Shown here: piece by piece, positions 1-7,917 of the stretch
How positions within the stretch are numbered: the first letter of the stretch is position 1
Layout: every line of letters begins with the position of its first letter
Source of the DNA: Kitasatospora humi
GTDB taxonomy: Bacteria > Actinomycetota > Actinomycetes > Streptomycetales > Streptomycetaceae
Assembly (NCBI RefSeq): GCF_020907985.1
Contig: NZ_JAJJPA010000040.1
Span: 1-61,589 of the forward strand
Direction: 5' to 3'
Length of the DNA: 61,589 nucleotides
The notes under the pieces: model-generated
The model's input: the letters and a program-made list of their open reading frames with translations, nothing else
Databases searched by the model: none
What the model was told of the DNA's origin: nothing
Program-made: the position numbers and the translations under genes

Positions 1-1750
1 CCCGCAACCCCAGCAGGTCGAGGCCCTGGGCGAGGGTGGCGGCGGTGAGCCGGCAGAGAGCGATCCGGTTGGCCCGGAGCCCGGGGGTCCGCGCCTTCAG
101 TACCGGGCAGGCACCGTAGAACTCGGTGAACGCCTTCGCCAGCGAGAACAGGTACCCGCACAACCGGTGCGGCTCCAGCTCCTGGGCGACCTCGCGCAGC
201 ACGGCGCCCAGACTGTCCAGCAGCAGGATCAGCGACCGCTCAGCCGGGTGCAACGGCAACGACGGGTCCAGCGGCGGCAGTTCGTCCAGCGAAGAGGCGC
301 CCGCCTTGGCCAGGATGGCCCGCACCCGGGCGTGCGCGTACTGCAGGTAGACACCGGTGTCGCCCTGCAGCGAGACGATCTGCTCGATGTCGAACACGTA
401 GTTCTTCGCCCTGGAGGTGGACAGGTCGGCGTACTTGACGGCGCCGATTCCGGCCGCCTGCACCACCTGCTCCAGCTCGTCCCCGGTGAGGTCGTGCGGC
501 TTGTCGGCCATGACCTCCCGCACCCCCGCGACCGCCGCGTCCAGCAGGTCGGCCAACCGCACCGTGTCACCGGACCGGGTCTTGAACGGTGTGCCGCCCG
601 GCCCCATCACGGTGCCGAACGGCACGTGCTCCGCCTCGATGTGGTCCGGCAGCCAGCCGGCCCGCCGCGCGGTGGCGAAGACCATCCGGAAGTGCATCGC
701 CTGCCGGGCGTCCACCACGTAGAGGATCCGATCGGCGCCGAGCTCGTCGACCCGGTGCCGGATGGTCGCCAGGTCGCTGGCCGCGTACCCGTAGCCCCCG
801 TCCTGCTTGCGCAGGATCAGCGGCACCGGCTGCCCGTCGGGCCCGGTGATGTCCTCGAAGAAGACGCAACAAGCACCACCGCTCTCCACCGCAATCCCGG
901 CGTCCACCAACTCCTGTACCAATGCTGGGAGTTCAGTGTTGTGCCGGGACTCGGCGTCGATGTCCTGCGGGGTGAGCAGCAGGCCCATCCGGTCGTAGAG
1001 CTGCTGGAAAGCCTCGGTGGAGACCGCCACCAGCTCCTGCCAGACGGCCATGGTGGTCGCCTCGCCGCTCTGCAGCGCCACCACCCGCAGCCGGGCCCGT
1101 TCGGCGAACTCCGGGTCGGCGTCGAAGGACTGGCGGGACGACTTGTAGAGCGCGTCGAGCGCCGAGACCCGGCCGCTCGGGTCGGCCTGCCGCCAGTCCA
1201 GCTCGGGATGCTCCACGAGGTACTGGATCAGCATGCCGAAGTTGGTTCCCCAGTCGCCGAGATGGTTCTGCCGGACCACCTCGGCGCCGAGGAAGCCGAG
1301 CACCCGGGCCAGCGAGTCGCCGATCGCATTGGTCCGCAGGTGACCGACGTGCATCTCCTTGGCGATGTTCGGCCCCGAGTAGTCGACCACGATCCGGGTG
1401 CCGGTCAGCGGCTCGCCGACACCGAGCCGCTGCCGGGGGTCGGCGAGCCGGGAGCCGACCTGCTGCCAGATCCAGGCGTCGGACAGCGCCAAGTTGAGGA
1501 ACCCGGGACCGGAGAGGTCCACCGTCAGCGGGCCGTCCGCCGCCAACTCCCGCGCCAGCCCGCCGGCCAGCTCCTGGGGCGTCAGCCCGGCCGGCTTGGC
1601 CAGCGCCAGCGCCGCGTTCGACTGGAAGTCCGCGTGCTCGGAGGGTCGGACCAGCGGGTCCCGCTCGGCCAGCTCGCGCGGCAGCACGCGGGCCATGGCG
1701 GCCGACACTGCGCGCTCCACAAGGCTGATGGCGGCGAGGACCTCGGTCAC
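1..1750 (-). CDS. argS: Arginyl-tRNA synthetase, 3' end cut by window edge
   Basis: Class I aminoacyl-tRNA synthetase charging tRNA-Arg with arginine in the cytoplasm. On the minus strand the reading frame stays open from the GTG at 1748-1750 to the edge, about 583 codons. The class I HIGH signature is present as HVGH in the stretch VVDYSGPNIAKEMHVGHLRT, typical of ArgS. The last visible residues (QGLDLLGLR) match the usual C-terminal helix just before the family's VPAPERM-like end, so only a few codons are missing. A GAGAGGAAG ribosome site lies 8 bases before the GTG. There is no stop or frameshift inside. Confidence 0.95.
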   Translation of the reverse strand, partial: MTEVLAAISLVERAVSAAMARVLPRELAERDPLVRPSEHADFQSNAALALAKPAGLTPQELAGGLARELAADGPLTVDLSGPGFLNLALSDAWIWQQVGSRLADPRQRLGVGEPLTGTRIVVDYSGPNIAKEMHVGHLRTNAIGDSLARVLGFLGAEVVRQNHLGDWGTNFGMLIQYLVEHPELDWRQADPSGRVSALDALYKSSRQSFDADPEFAERARLRVVALQSGEATTMAVWQELVAVSTEAFQQLYDRMGLLLTPQDIDAESRHNTELPALVQELVDAGIAVESGGACCVFFEDITGPDGQPVPLILRKQDGGYGYAASDLATIRHRVDELGADRILYVVDARQAMHFRMVFATARRAGWLPDHIEAEHVPFGTVMGPGGTPFKTRSGDTVRLADLLDAAVAGVREVMADKPHDLTGDELEQVVQAAGIGAVKYADLSTSRAKNYVFDIEQIVSLQGDTGVYLQYAHARVRAILAKAGASSLDELPPLDPSLPLHPAERSLILLLDSLGAVLREVAQELEPHRLCGYLFSLAKAFTEFYGACPVLKARTPGLRANRIALCRLTAATLAQGLDLLGLR

Positions 1751-2040
1751 GGTGGGACTTCCTCTCGGGGCTTGGGTCAGGTATCGCCGCAGCTTATGAG
1801 CGGACGAGGGCCCGGGCCGAGCGATTTTCCGGCACGCCCGCCCACCGGCCCACCCGACCACCGGCCCCGACAGCTTCCAGGCAGGGCGGCCCAACGGCTC
1901 CCGGCCTGCCGACCCGCCCACCTGCCGACCCGCGGACCCACCCACCCGCCGACCCGCCGACCCGCCGACCCAGAAGCCTCGCGGCGCACCCCAGGAGCCT
2001 TCCGGCACGCCGACGTGTGAGCCTCCAGCGCGCCGACCCG
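1751..2040. other. Intergenic region upstream of argS, low-complexity
   Basis: About 290 bases between the argS start and the end of the NmrA-like gene. The middle (about 1890-1975) is a degenerate run of GACCCGCC/GCCGACCC units of low complexity. Reading frames exist through it on both strands, but they show only repeated Arg/Gly/Pro residues and no ribosome site, so I call no gene. The argS promoter should lie near 1760-1800. Confidence 0.5.
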
Positions 2041-2883
2041 TCAGCGGAACGCGGCCAGGTGGCGCTGCGCCCAGTCGGCGAAGGTCCGGGCCGGACGGCC
2101 GAGCAGCTTCTCGACGTCGGGGCTGATCCGCTGCTCGGCCGGAGTCGGCGCCCCCATGATGGCCAGAGTGGTGTCGACCACCGGCTCCGGCATCATCCCC
2201 ATTAGCTCCGCCCGGGCCTGCTCCTCCGTCTGCTCGACGAACTCCACCGGCTCGCCGAGCAGTTCGCCCAGTACCGCGGCCCGCTCGCGCGGCGTGCTCA
2301 GCTCCGGACCGGTCAACTCGTAGGCCCGGCCCGCGTGTCCGTCCTCGCCCAGCGCCAACGCCGCCACCTCCGCGATGTCGGCCGGGTCGACCAGCGGCAG
2401 CCCCACGTCACCGAACGGCGCCGCCGCGGTGCGTCCGGTGCGCACCGACTGGGCCCAGGCGAAGGCGTTGGAGGCGAAGGCGCCGGGCCGCAGCACCGTC
2501 CAGTCCAGGCCGGACGCGCGCACCGCCTCCTCGACGGCGCGGGCCACCCCGCCGTGCCAGGCGGAGTCGGGCCGGGTGACCACGCCGAGGCTGGACAGCA
2601 GCACCACCCGCCGCACCCCGGCGGCCTCGGCCAGTGCCAGGATCTCGGCGGCGCGCAGAGCCTGCCCGCCGGCCCCGCCGTCGTGCAGGAAGAGCGCCTC
2701 GGCACCCTCCAACGCGGGCCGCAGACTCTGCGGATCGGCCAGGTCGGCGACCTGGTGGCCGGCCCCGGCCGGCTGCTGCGCCGCCGACCGGGACACCGCG
2801 ACCACCTCCCCGGCCCGCCGCCCGGCCAGCGCCGCCACCAGCGGTCGGCCCACGTTCCCGGTCGCTCCGGTCACCACGATCAT
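2041..2883 (-). CDS. NmrA-family NAD(P)-binding protein
   Basis: A 280-residue atypical short-chain dehydrogenase. The N-terminal MIVVTGATGNVGRPLV is the Rossmann GxxGxxG dinucleotide-binding loop; it is followed by NmrA/quinone oxidoreductase-like strands such as RRVVLLSSLGV and the WTVLRPG motif. Proteins of this type reduce quinones or sense NAD(P) redox state; the substrate cannot be told. I chose the ATG at 2881-2883 because GGGAG lies 8 bases upstream. An ATG five codons earlier lacks a site. It diverges from an HxlR regulator, a common redox-stress pairing, so the neighbour probably represses it. Confidence 0.85.
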   Translation of the reverse strand: MIVVTGATGNVGRPLVAALAGRRAGEVVAVSRSAAQQPAGAGHQVADLADPQSLRPALEGAEALFLHDGGAGGQALRAAEILALAEAAGVRRVVLLSSLGVVTRPDSAWHGGVARAVEEAVRASGLDWTVLRPGAFASNAFAWAQSVRTGRTAAAPFGDVGLPLVDPADIAEVAALALGEDGHAGRAYELTGPELSTPRERAAVLGELLGEPVEFVEQTEEQARAELMGMMPEPVVDTTLAIMGAPTPAEQRISPDVEKLLGRPARTFADWAQRHLAAFR

Positions 2884-2971
2884 TTCGTCAACTCCCATAC
2901 AGTCCGGGCCCGTTGCTTGTTGCTGCGGGCCGTTCAGGTCAACACGGAAGACGTTAACAGCCCCGGTATAG

Positions 2972-2981
2972 TAGGTACCTA
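2972..2981. promoter_or_regulatory. Candidate HxlR operator
   Basis: A perfect 10-base palindrome, TAGGTACCTA, between the divergent NmrA-like and HxlR genes, next to a TATAGT sequence that could be the -10 element of the rightward promoter. HxlR proteins are winged-helix dimers that bind short palindromes in their own promoters, so this is the best operator candidate; binding is inferred. Confidence 0.5.
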
Positions 2982-3013
2982 GAGGAAAGTGACTATGCCG
3001 AAGGGGAGTTGGC

Positions 3014-3394
3014 ATGGAAATGGAGATCGACGCGTCGAGCAGTCCGGAACTCGCCTGTCCGATCGCGCCGGTGCTGGACATCGTGTTCAGCCGCTGGACC
3101 ACACCGATCCTGTGGACCCTGCACATGCACGGGCGCCAGCGGTTCGTCGAAGTGCAGCGCCGGATCGGCTCGGTCACCCCCAAGGTGCTCACCCAGCGGC
3201 TGCGCCAACTCGAGCGCGACGGGCTGATCGTGCGCACCTACCACGCCGAGGTGCCGCCGCGCGTGGAGTACGAGATCAGCGAGCTCGGCCGCAGCCTGGC
3301 CCCGGTCTTCGCCCACCTGACGGACTGGGCCACGGCCAACCTCCCGCAAGTCGCGCGAGCCCGCGAGGAGTACGACGGGCGGCCGGGGCAGTAG
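3014..3394 (+). CDS. HxlR-family transcriptional regulator
   Basis: A 126-residue winged-helix regulator. After the N-terminal cysteine (ELACPIAPVLDIV, Cys about residue 15) comes the family core: WTTPILWTLHMHGRQRF, then a recognition helix in SVTPKVLTQRLRQLERDGL, and the wing VPPRVEYEISELGRSL. The conserved Cys in the N-terminal segment is the residue that senses electrophiles in YodB-type members. Start chosen at 3014 because AAGGGGAG precedes it by about six bases. It is divergent to the NmrA-like gene and is likely its repressor and an autoregulator. Confidence 0.9.
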   Translation: MEMEIDASSSPELACPIAPVLDIVFSRWTTPILWTLHMHGRQRFVEVQRRIGSVTPKVLTQRLRQLERDGLIVRTYHAEVPPRVEYEISELGRSLAPVFAHLTDWATANLPQVARAREEYDGRPGQ

Positions 3395-3483
3395 GGGCAG
3401 GAGAGCCGCCTCGGCACAACCCTCCAACGGGATGTTGCACAGACCCTTTGACATCCGAGCCGACACTACGTCACTTTGGTAGT

Positions 3484-3496
3484 CGACTGACAGTCG
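3484..3496. promoter_or_regulatory. Inverted repeat upstream of the secreted peptide gene
   Basis: Perfect inverted repeat CGACT-GAC-AGTCG about 31 bases before the start codon of the 51-residue peptide. A TTGACA hexamer lies about 30 bases further up. This could be an operator in the peptide promoter. The binding protein is unknown. Confidence 0.35.
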
Positions 3497-3526
3497 GTCA
3501 CCAGATCATCACCAGGGGGGACCAGA

Positions 3527-3682
3527 GTGAAGAAGGTCATCAGCGCACTCGTCGGAGCTACTTGCGGCCTGGCCCTCGCCATGGGCGGCGTCGCTTGGGC
3601 GTCCGACGGCGGCAACCCCGGCGCGCCGGCGCGAGCCGCCATCACGATCGCGCCCGGGGGCAACAGCGGCTCCTGCTGCTGA
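3527..3682 (+). CDS. Small secreted peptide with Cys-Cys end, 51 residues
   Basis: GTG start after a GGGGGGACCAGA ribosome site. It encodes a Sec signal peptide: Lys-Lys N-end, a hydrophobic core ISALVGATCGLALAMGGVAW, and a probable signal peptidase site around ALAMGGVAWAS. The mature part would be about 25 residues, starting near SDGGNPGAP and ending GGNSGSCC. It has no recognised family. The two terminal cysteines and small polar mature region suggest an exported peptide, but no modification or processing gene is adjacent. A strong stem-loop follows the stop. The nearest transport genes (ABC exporter and two-component system) are convergent, so co-function is only a guess. Confidence 0.6.
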   Translation: MKKVISALVGATCGLALAMGGVAWASDGGNPGAPARAAITIAPGGNSGSCC

Positions 3683-3690
3683 CGCCACAT

Positions 3691-3738
3691 CTCCCCTGCG
3701 GCGCCACCGCGTTCGACGTGGCGACCACCGCAGGGGAG
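3691..3738. terminator. Bidirectional stem-loop terminator
   Basis: Arms CTCCCCTGCGG (3691-3701) and CCGCAGGGGAG (3728-3738) pair perfectly. An inner CGCCAC/GTGGCG stem (3702-3707 with 3718-3723) extends the helix. It sits between the convergent peptide gene and the ABC permease and probably ends both transcripts. Confidence 0.75.
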
Positions 3739-3745
3739 TCCCGGC

Positions 3746-6055
3746 CTACTCGGTGCGCAGCGCCTCGGCGATCGGCAGTCGCGCGGCGCCACGGGCGGGC
3801 ACCAGGGCACCCAGCACGGCGATGCCGACTCCGGCCAGAGCGAGGCCGATCAGCTCCGGCGCGTGCCACACGTCCTTCATGGACTCCGAGAACACCATGA
3901 TCGGAATGTGCTCCACGATCACCCGGTGCACCAGGATCCCGAACGGCACACCGATCACCGCACTGGCCAGCCCGAGCCCGGCCACCGAGGTCACCGTCAT
4001 CGCGGTCACCTGACGCGGCGTCATGCCGATCGACTTGAGCATCCCCAACTCCCGCCTTCGCTCACGGACGTTGAGCAGCACGGTGTTGAAGACCCCGAGC
4101 GCCGCGACACTGCCGAGCAGGATGCTGAACACCGTGGTGAACCCGATCACCGACACCGTCGGGGCCGTGGCACCGGACGGCTCCTGAACGGACGGGTAGA
4201 GGCCGGGATCGATCGCACGGACCGCCTTGACGTAGGCGGCGCTGTCCGTACCCGACGCGATGCGCACCTCGTAGGAGTTGACCCGGTGCTGCGGGGCGAG
4301 GTCGAGCGCCGTCTGCCAGTTGGACGTCACCACGCCGGCGTTCCCCTCCAGCGGCTCGCCCACGATGGCCACCGGCAGCCGGCGCCCGGCCAGCTCCAGA
4401 GTGATCCGGTCACCGAGGTGCAGCCCGTGCTGCGCCAGGAAGGCCGGCCCGGCCACCACCTCGTCCGGACCGGTGGGCGGACGCCCGACCGTCACCCTGG
4501 CCTCCCGCTGCCAGTCGTCCCCGCCGTAGAAGTCGGCGTACACCGACTGGCTGTATCCGGTCATTCCGACCAGGGTCAGGTACCTGCGGGTCAGCAGCTC
4601 GGTCCCGGGCAGGGCACGCAGTCGGGCCTCGATCTCGGCGGGGCTCAGCTTGGGCTCCTGCTGGTTGTGGTCGGCGGCCTGCCCCAGGTCCACCTCCACC
4701 CCGGTGCCGACCGGGGGCGACCCGCTGGTCCCCGCCGCGATGATGGTGCTGCTCAACCCCGTGGCCAGCGTCACGGCGGTGACGCCCAGCACGATGGCGG
4801 CCATGGTCAGCGCCGTCCGGGCCGGCCGGGCGAACGGCTGGCCGAGGCCCAGGCTCACGGCGCGCGGCAGCCGCGACCCGCTGAGTGCGCGCTGCACCCG
4901 CAGCCCGCGTCCCGCCCGCGGCGCACTGCCGGCCGTGATCGCCCGGGTGGCGGAGAGCCGCCCGGCGCGCAGCGCGGGCACCAGGGCAGCGAGTGCCACC
5001 AGCACCGGCATGCCCACCACACAGCTGAGCGGCGCCCAGAGGGCCGGGTGGGAGACGTCGGCGGTGCCGGTGGAGATGCCGCCGAAGGCGACCTTCATGA
5101 AAGGCACCGCCAACACGGCCCCGACCAGGCTGCCGAGCACCGCCCCGACCAGTGCGGGCACCAGGAGCATGCCCAGGTAGACCGCGACCACCTGGCGCGG
5201 GGTGAAGCCGATCGCCTTGAGCACCCCGATGTGCCGGAAGCCGGCGACCACCGCGCTGCTCACCACGTTGCCGACCAGCAGCACCGCGATCACCAGGCCG
5301 AGCACGCCGAAGGCCGTCAGCAGCGGCAGGAAGGAGTCGGCCCCCGCCGAGAACTGCTGCTTGAGCGTCAGGTAGGTCTGCGCGCTGGTCAGCGCACCGT
5401 CCGGGAGGCCGGCGGTGGCGGTGGCCAGCGAGGCGTGGAGCTGCTGGTCGGTGCCGGCCGAGGAGAAGCGGTAGAGCATCTGGTACGCCGTCGGGTGCAG
5501 CGCGGCCATCTCCTCCGGGGCGACCCAGCCGCGGGCCGACTGGCTCATGCTGGCCGCGTAGCCCACCACGGTCAGCGGCGGCAGCCCCTTGGGGGTGATC
5601 TTGACGTTCAGGTCGCGACCCGGGAAGTCGTTGCTCTCGATCACGATCTCGCCGGGCGCGGTGGCCCAGCGGCCCGCCCGCAGCGTGACCTGGTCGACCG
5701 GCCCGCCCGGATCGGCGCGGCCGACCACGGTGATGGAGCCGGGGGCGTAGCCGAGCCAGTCCCCGGGCATCTCCAGGGTCGTCTCGGCGAACGGCCCGGC
5801 GGCGGCCCGCACGCCGGGGCGGTGGGCGGTGTCGGCCAGCTGCGCCGGCGTCGTGGTGGCGGCGTCGAAGCTCGCCACCACATGGGCGCCGCGCTGCTTG
5901 CCGAAGGCGTCGTCGAAGGGCGCGGTCGTCACGGCGAGCACGGAGAGCGCCAGCACCACCGTCACGGTGCAGCCGAAGACGACCAGCCCGATCACGGTTG
6001 TCTGCAGCTTGCGCCGCCGCACCGCGCCACGCGAGGCCCGCCAGACGGCACTCAT
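3746..6055 (-). CDS. ABC transporter permease, FtsX/MacB type
   Basis: A 769-residue inner membrane permease. The layout is N-terminal TM (TTVIGLVVFGCTVTVVLALS), large extracellular MacB-like domain, three-TM FtsX domain (about residues 240-360), a second TM and extracellular domain, and a C-terminal FtsX domain (about 640-769). The duplicated FtsX layout is typical of actinobacterial MacB-like exporters. Its start codon overlaps (ATGA) the stop of a 41-residue ORF, which itself overlaps the ATPase gene, so all three are translationally coupled. Such exporters move peptides, lipids or antibiotics or act in resistance; the substrate is unknown. A divergent two-component system may control it. 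Confidence 0.92.
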   Translation of the reverse strand: MSAVWRASRGAVRRRKLQTTVIGLVVFGCTVTVVLALSVLAVTTAPFDDAFGKQRGAHVVASFDAATTTPAQLADTAHRPGVRAAAGPFAETTLEMPGDWLGYAPGSITVVGRADPGGPVDQVTLRAGRWATAPGEIVIESNDFPGRDLNVKITPKGLPPLTVVGYAASMSQSARGWVAPEEMAALHPTAYQMLYRFSSAGTDQQLHASLATATAGLPDGALTSAQTYLTLKQQFSAGADSFLPLLTAFGVLGLVIAVLLVGNVVSSAVVAGFRHIGVLKAIGFTPRQVVAVYLGMLLVPALVGAVLGSLVGAVLAVPFMKVAFGGISTGTADVSHPALWAPLSCVVGMPVLVALAALVPALRAGRLSATRAITAGSAPRAGRGLRVQRALSGSRLPRAVSLGLGQPFARPARTALTMAAIVLGVTAVTLATGLSSTIIAAGTSGSPPVGTGVEVDLGQAADHNQQEPKLSPAEIEARLRALPGTELLTRRYLTLVGMTGYSQSVYADFYGGDDWQREARVTVGRPPTGPDEVVAGPAFLAQHGLHLGDRITLELAGRRLPVAIVGEPLEGNAGVVTSNWQTALDLAPQHRVNSYEVRIASGTDSAAYVKAVRAIDPGLYPSVQEPSGATAPTVSVIGFTTVFSILLGSVAALGVFNTVLLNVRERRRELGMLKSIGMTPRQVTAMTVTSVAGLGLASAVIGVPFGILVHRVIVEHIPIMVFSESMKDVWHAPELIGLALAGVGIAVLGALVPARGAARLPIAEALRTE

Positions 6056-6177
6056 GCGTCCACCTCGCCGCGCTCGGCGAGCGCCTGGCGCCCGCGCACC
6101 TGCTCTTCGTCGTGCTCGGTGCCGTGCTCGGCACGCGCGTCACACAGGCGAACCCAGCTGGTGTCCCGCCCGCTCAT
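6052..6177 (-). CDS. 41-residue ORF coupled between ABC ATPase and permease
   Basis: Start ATG (6175-6177) overlaps the ATPase stop as ATGA, and its TGA (6052-6054) overlaps the permease ATG in the same way. The product begins MSGRDTSWVRLCDARAEHG and ends ALAERGEVDA. It is very rich in Asp/Glu/Arg, with one Cys and no membrane segment, so it would be cytoplasmic. A GGAG lies about nine bases before the ATG. Two perfect stop-start overlaps support real translation; alternatively it only carries ribosomes from ATPase to permease. No family is recognised. Confidence 0.6.
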   Translation of the reverse strand: MSGRDTSWVRLCDARAEHGTEHDEEQVRGRQALAERGEVDA

Positions 6178-6917
6178 TTCGGGGTCTCCAGCATGGTCTC
6201 GCGGGCCACCCGGCCGTCGGCGACCTCGACCAGGCGGCTGGCGCAGCGATGGGCCAACTGCGGGTCGTGGGTGACGATCAGCAGCGTCTGCCCGATCTGG
6301 TTGAGGTCGATCAGCAGGTCCATCACCTGCTCCCCGGAGCGGCTGTCCAGCGCCCCGGTCGGCTCGTCGGCCAGCAACAGCGCCGGACGGTTCATCAACG
6401 CCCGTGCCACCGCGATCCGTTGGCGCTGTCCACCACTGAGCACCGCCGGGTAGGCGTCCTTGCGGTCGGCCACCCCGAGCTCGTCGAGCAGCTCCAGGGC
6501 GCGGCGGCGCGCCTGCCGGGCCGAGACCCCGGTGAGCTGGGCGGCCAGCGCCACGTTGTCCAGTGCCGGCAGGTCGTCGATCAGATTGAAGAACTGGAAG
6601 ATCATGCCGATGTGGCGCCGCCGGAACAGTGCCAGGGCGGTCTCGTCGAGCGCGCCCAGGTCCTGGCCGTGCACCTCGACGGTACCGGCGGTGGCCCGGT
6701 CCAGCCCGGCCACCAGGTTCAGCATGGTGGACTTGCCGCAGCCCGAGGGCCCCATCACGGCGACCGCCTCCCCGGCCCGGATCTCCAGTTCGAGGCCGTC
6801 CAGTGCCTTGGTGTCGCCGTACTCCTTCTGAACGCCCGCCAGCCGCACCACGGCGTCCCCGCGGCTGGTGGTCGCTCCTGGGGGCGACACCGTCGTCAGC
6901 TTGTGGTCTGTGGTCAT
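6174..6917 (-). CDS. ABC transporter ATP-binding protein, MacB/LolD type
   Basis: A 247-residue cytoplasmic ATPase driving the adjacent FtsX-type permease. It carries Walker A GPSGCGKST (about residues 55-63), Q-loop FQFFN, signature LSGGQRQR, Walker B ALLLADEPTGALD and the H-loop IVTHD. The ADEPTGALD form and length are usual for the LolD/MacB subfamily. The gene is first in the operon, followed by overlapping ATGA junctions to the 41-residue ORF and the permease. Its upstream region, shared with the divergent histidine kinase gene, is the likely site of response-regulator control. Confidence 0.95.
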   Translation of the reverse strand: MTTDHKLTTVSPPGATTSRGDAVVRLAGVQKEYGDTKALDGLELEIRAGEAVAVMGPSGCGKSTMLNLVAGLDRATAGTVEVHGQDLGALDETALALFRRRHIGMIFQFFNLIDDLPALDNVALAAQLTGVSARQARRRALELLDELGVADRKDAYPAVLSGGQRQRIAVARALMNRPALLLADEPTGALDSRSGEQVMDLLIDLNQIGQTLLIVTHDPQLAHRCASRLVEVADGRVARETMLETPK

Positions 6918-7056
6918 GGCCCGACGCTAGAAGGGCCGGGCCCGGCCGGTCATCCCACCTCCGGTGTAACCGTCGTCGCAGCTCATCCCGGGGATGTAGG
7001 CAGGCTGCACCTCCGGCATGACGCGGCGCGCCGGTGGCGGCTGGGAGAATGACGGA

Positions 7057-7917
7057 ATGGGGGATTCGTGGGACTCCTGGCTGCTCGGTGCGCTGGCCGT
7101 GGCGTGTGCCGCCGCGGCCGGCTTCGCCGTGGCCTGGTGGCGGGCCCGCCGGCGGCACCTGGCGGCGCTGGAGGAGCGCGGGTGGCTGCTGGAGCGGGAG
7201 CGGGAGGCCGGTGCCGAGGCCGCGGTCAGCGCGGAGCGGACCAGGATCGCTGCCGAACTGCACGACATCGTCAGCCACAACGTCAGCCTGATGGTGGTCC
7301 AGGCCGGTGCTGCCCGCGAGGTCCTGACCGCGATGCCGCAGGAGGCGGCCAGCGCGATCAGTGCCGTGGAGAGCGCGGGCCGCGATGCCATGACCGAGCT
7401 GCGCCAGCTGCTCGGGCTGCTCACACCGGCAGCGGACGGGAACGACGAGCCCTATGACGGCGTGCGGTTGGCTCCGCAACCGAGCCTGAGCGGACTCAGC
7501 CGACTGGTCGACCGGTTCGCCTTCGCCGGGCTGCCGGTGGAGGTGCGGATCTCCGGGGAGCCGCGCTCGCTGGCGCCCGCGATCGACGTCACGGCCTATC
7601 GGATCATCCAGGAGGCACTGACCAATGTGCTCAAACACGCCGAGGGGGCGACGGCGACGGTGACGGTCAGCTATGGCCACCGCAATCTGCGGGTCGAGGT
7701 GCTGAACGCCGGCCCGACGGTGCTGCGCGAGCCGGCGGCCGACGTGTCGAACCCGGCCGCGCCCCGAACGACCGATGGTGGCCGGTCGGACGGCGCCGGG
7801 CGCGGGCTGATCGGCCTGCGCGAGCGCGTCGCGGTCTACGGCGGCGACCTGGACGCGCGGCGGCGCCTCGGCGGCGGCTACCGGGTCCGGGCCCGGCTCC
7901 CGTTGGACGGGAAGTGA
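7057..7917 (+). CDS. Sensor histidine kinase, NarL/DesK-like
   Basis: A 286-residue kinase. It has one N-terminal TM segment (SWLLGALAVACAAAAGFAVAW), a short linker, then the HisKA_3 dimerisation box RIAAELHDIVSHNVS with phospho-acceptor His69. The HATPase domain shows the N-box EALTNVLKHA and the G-box GRGLIGLRERV. There is no extracellular sensor domain, so the signal is likely detected in the membrane or through the neighbouring ABC exporter. Start at 7057 was chosen because GGGAG lies nine bases upstream. Its stop overlaps the response-regulator start (GTGA). It diverges from the ABC operon. Confidence 0.93.
   Translation: MGDSWDSWLLGALAVACAAAAGFAVAWWRARRRHLAALEERGWLLEREREAGAEAAVSAERTRIAAELHDIVSHNVSLMVVQAGAAREVLTAMPQEAASAISAVESAGRDAMTELRQLLGLLTPAADGNDEPYDGVRLAPQPSLSGLSRLVDRFAFAGLPVEVRISGEPRSLAPAIDVTAYRIIQEALTNVLKHAEGATATVTVSYGHRNLRVEVLNAGPTVLREPAADVSNPAAPRTTDGGRSDGAGRGLIGLRERVAVYGGDLDARRRLGGGYRVRARLPLDGK

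Noticed and set aside
1777..1989. 70-codon minus-strand ORF in the argS upstream region
   Set aside because: Product is only repeated Arg/Gly/Trp and lies in low-complexity DNA with no ribosome site.
167..2020. Long plus-strand frame of 617 codons over argS
   Set aside because: It is the antisense shadow of argS. The minus strand shows the HVGH motif and a good start, and the shadow has a Arg/Pro/Gly-rich product of no family.
3863..6274. 803-codon plus-strand frame over the ABC permease
   Set aside because: High-GC antisense shadow with a His/Arg/Gly-rich product. The minus strand has clear ABC permease features.
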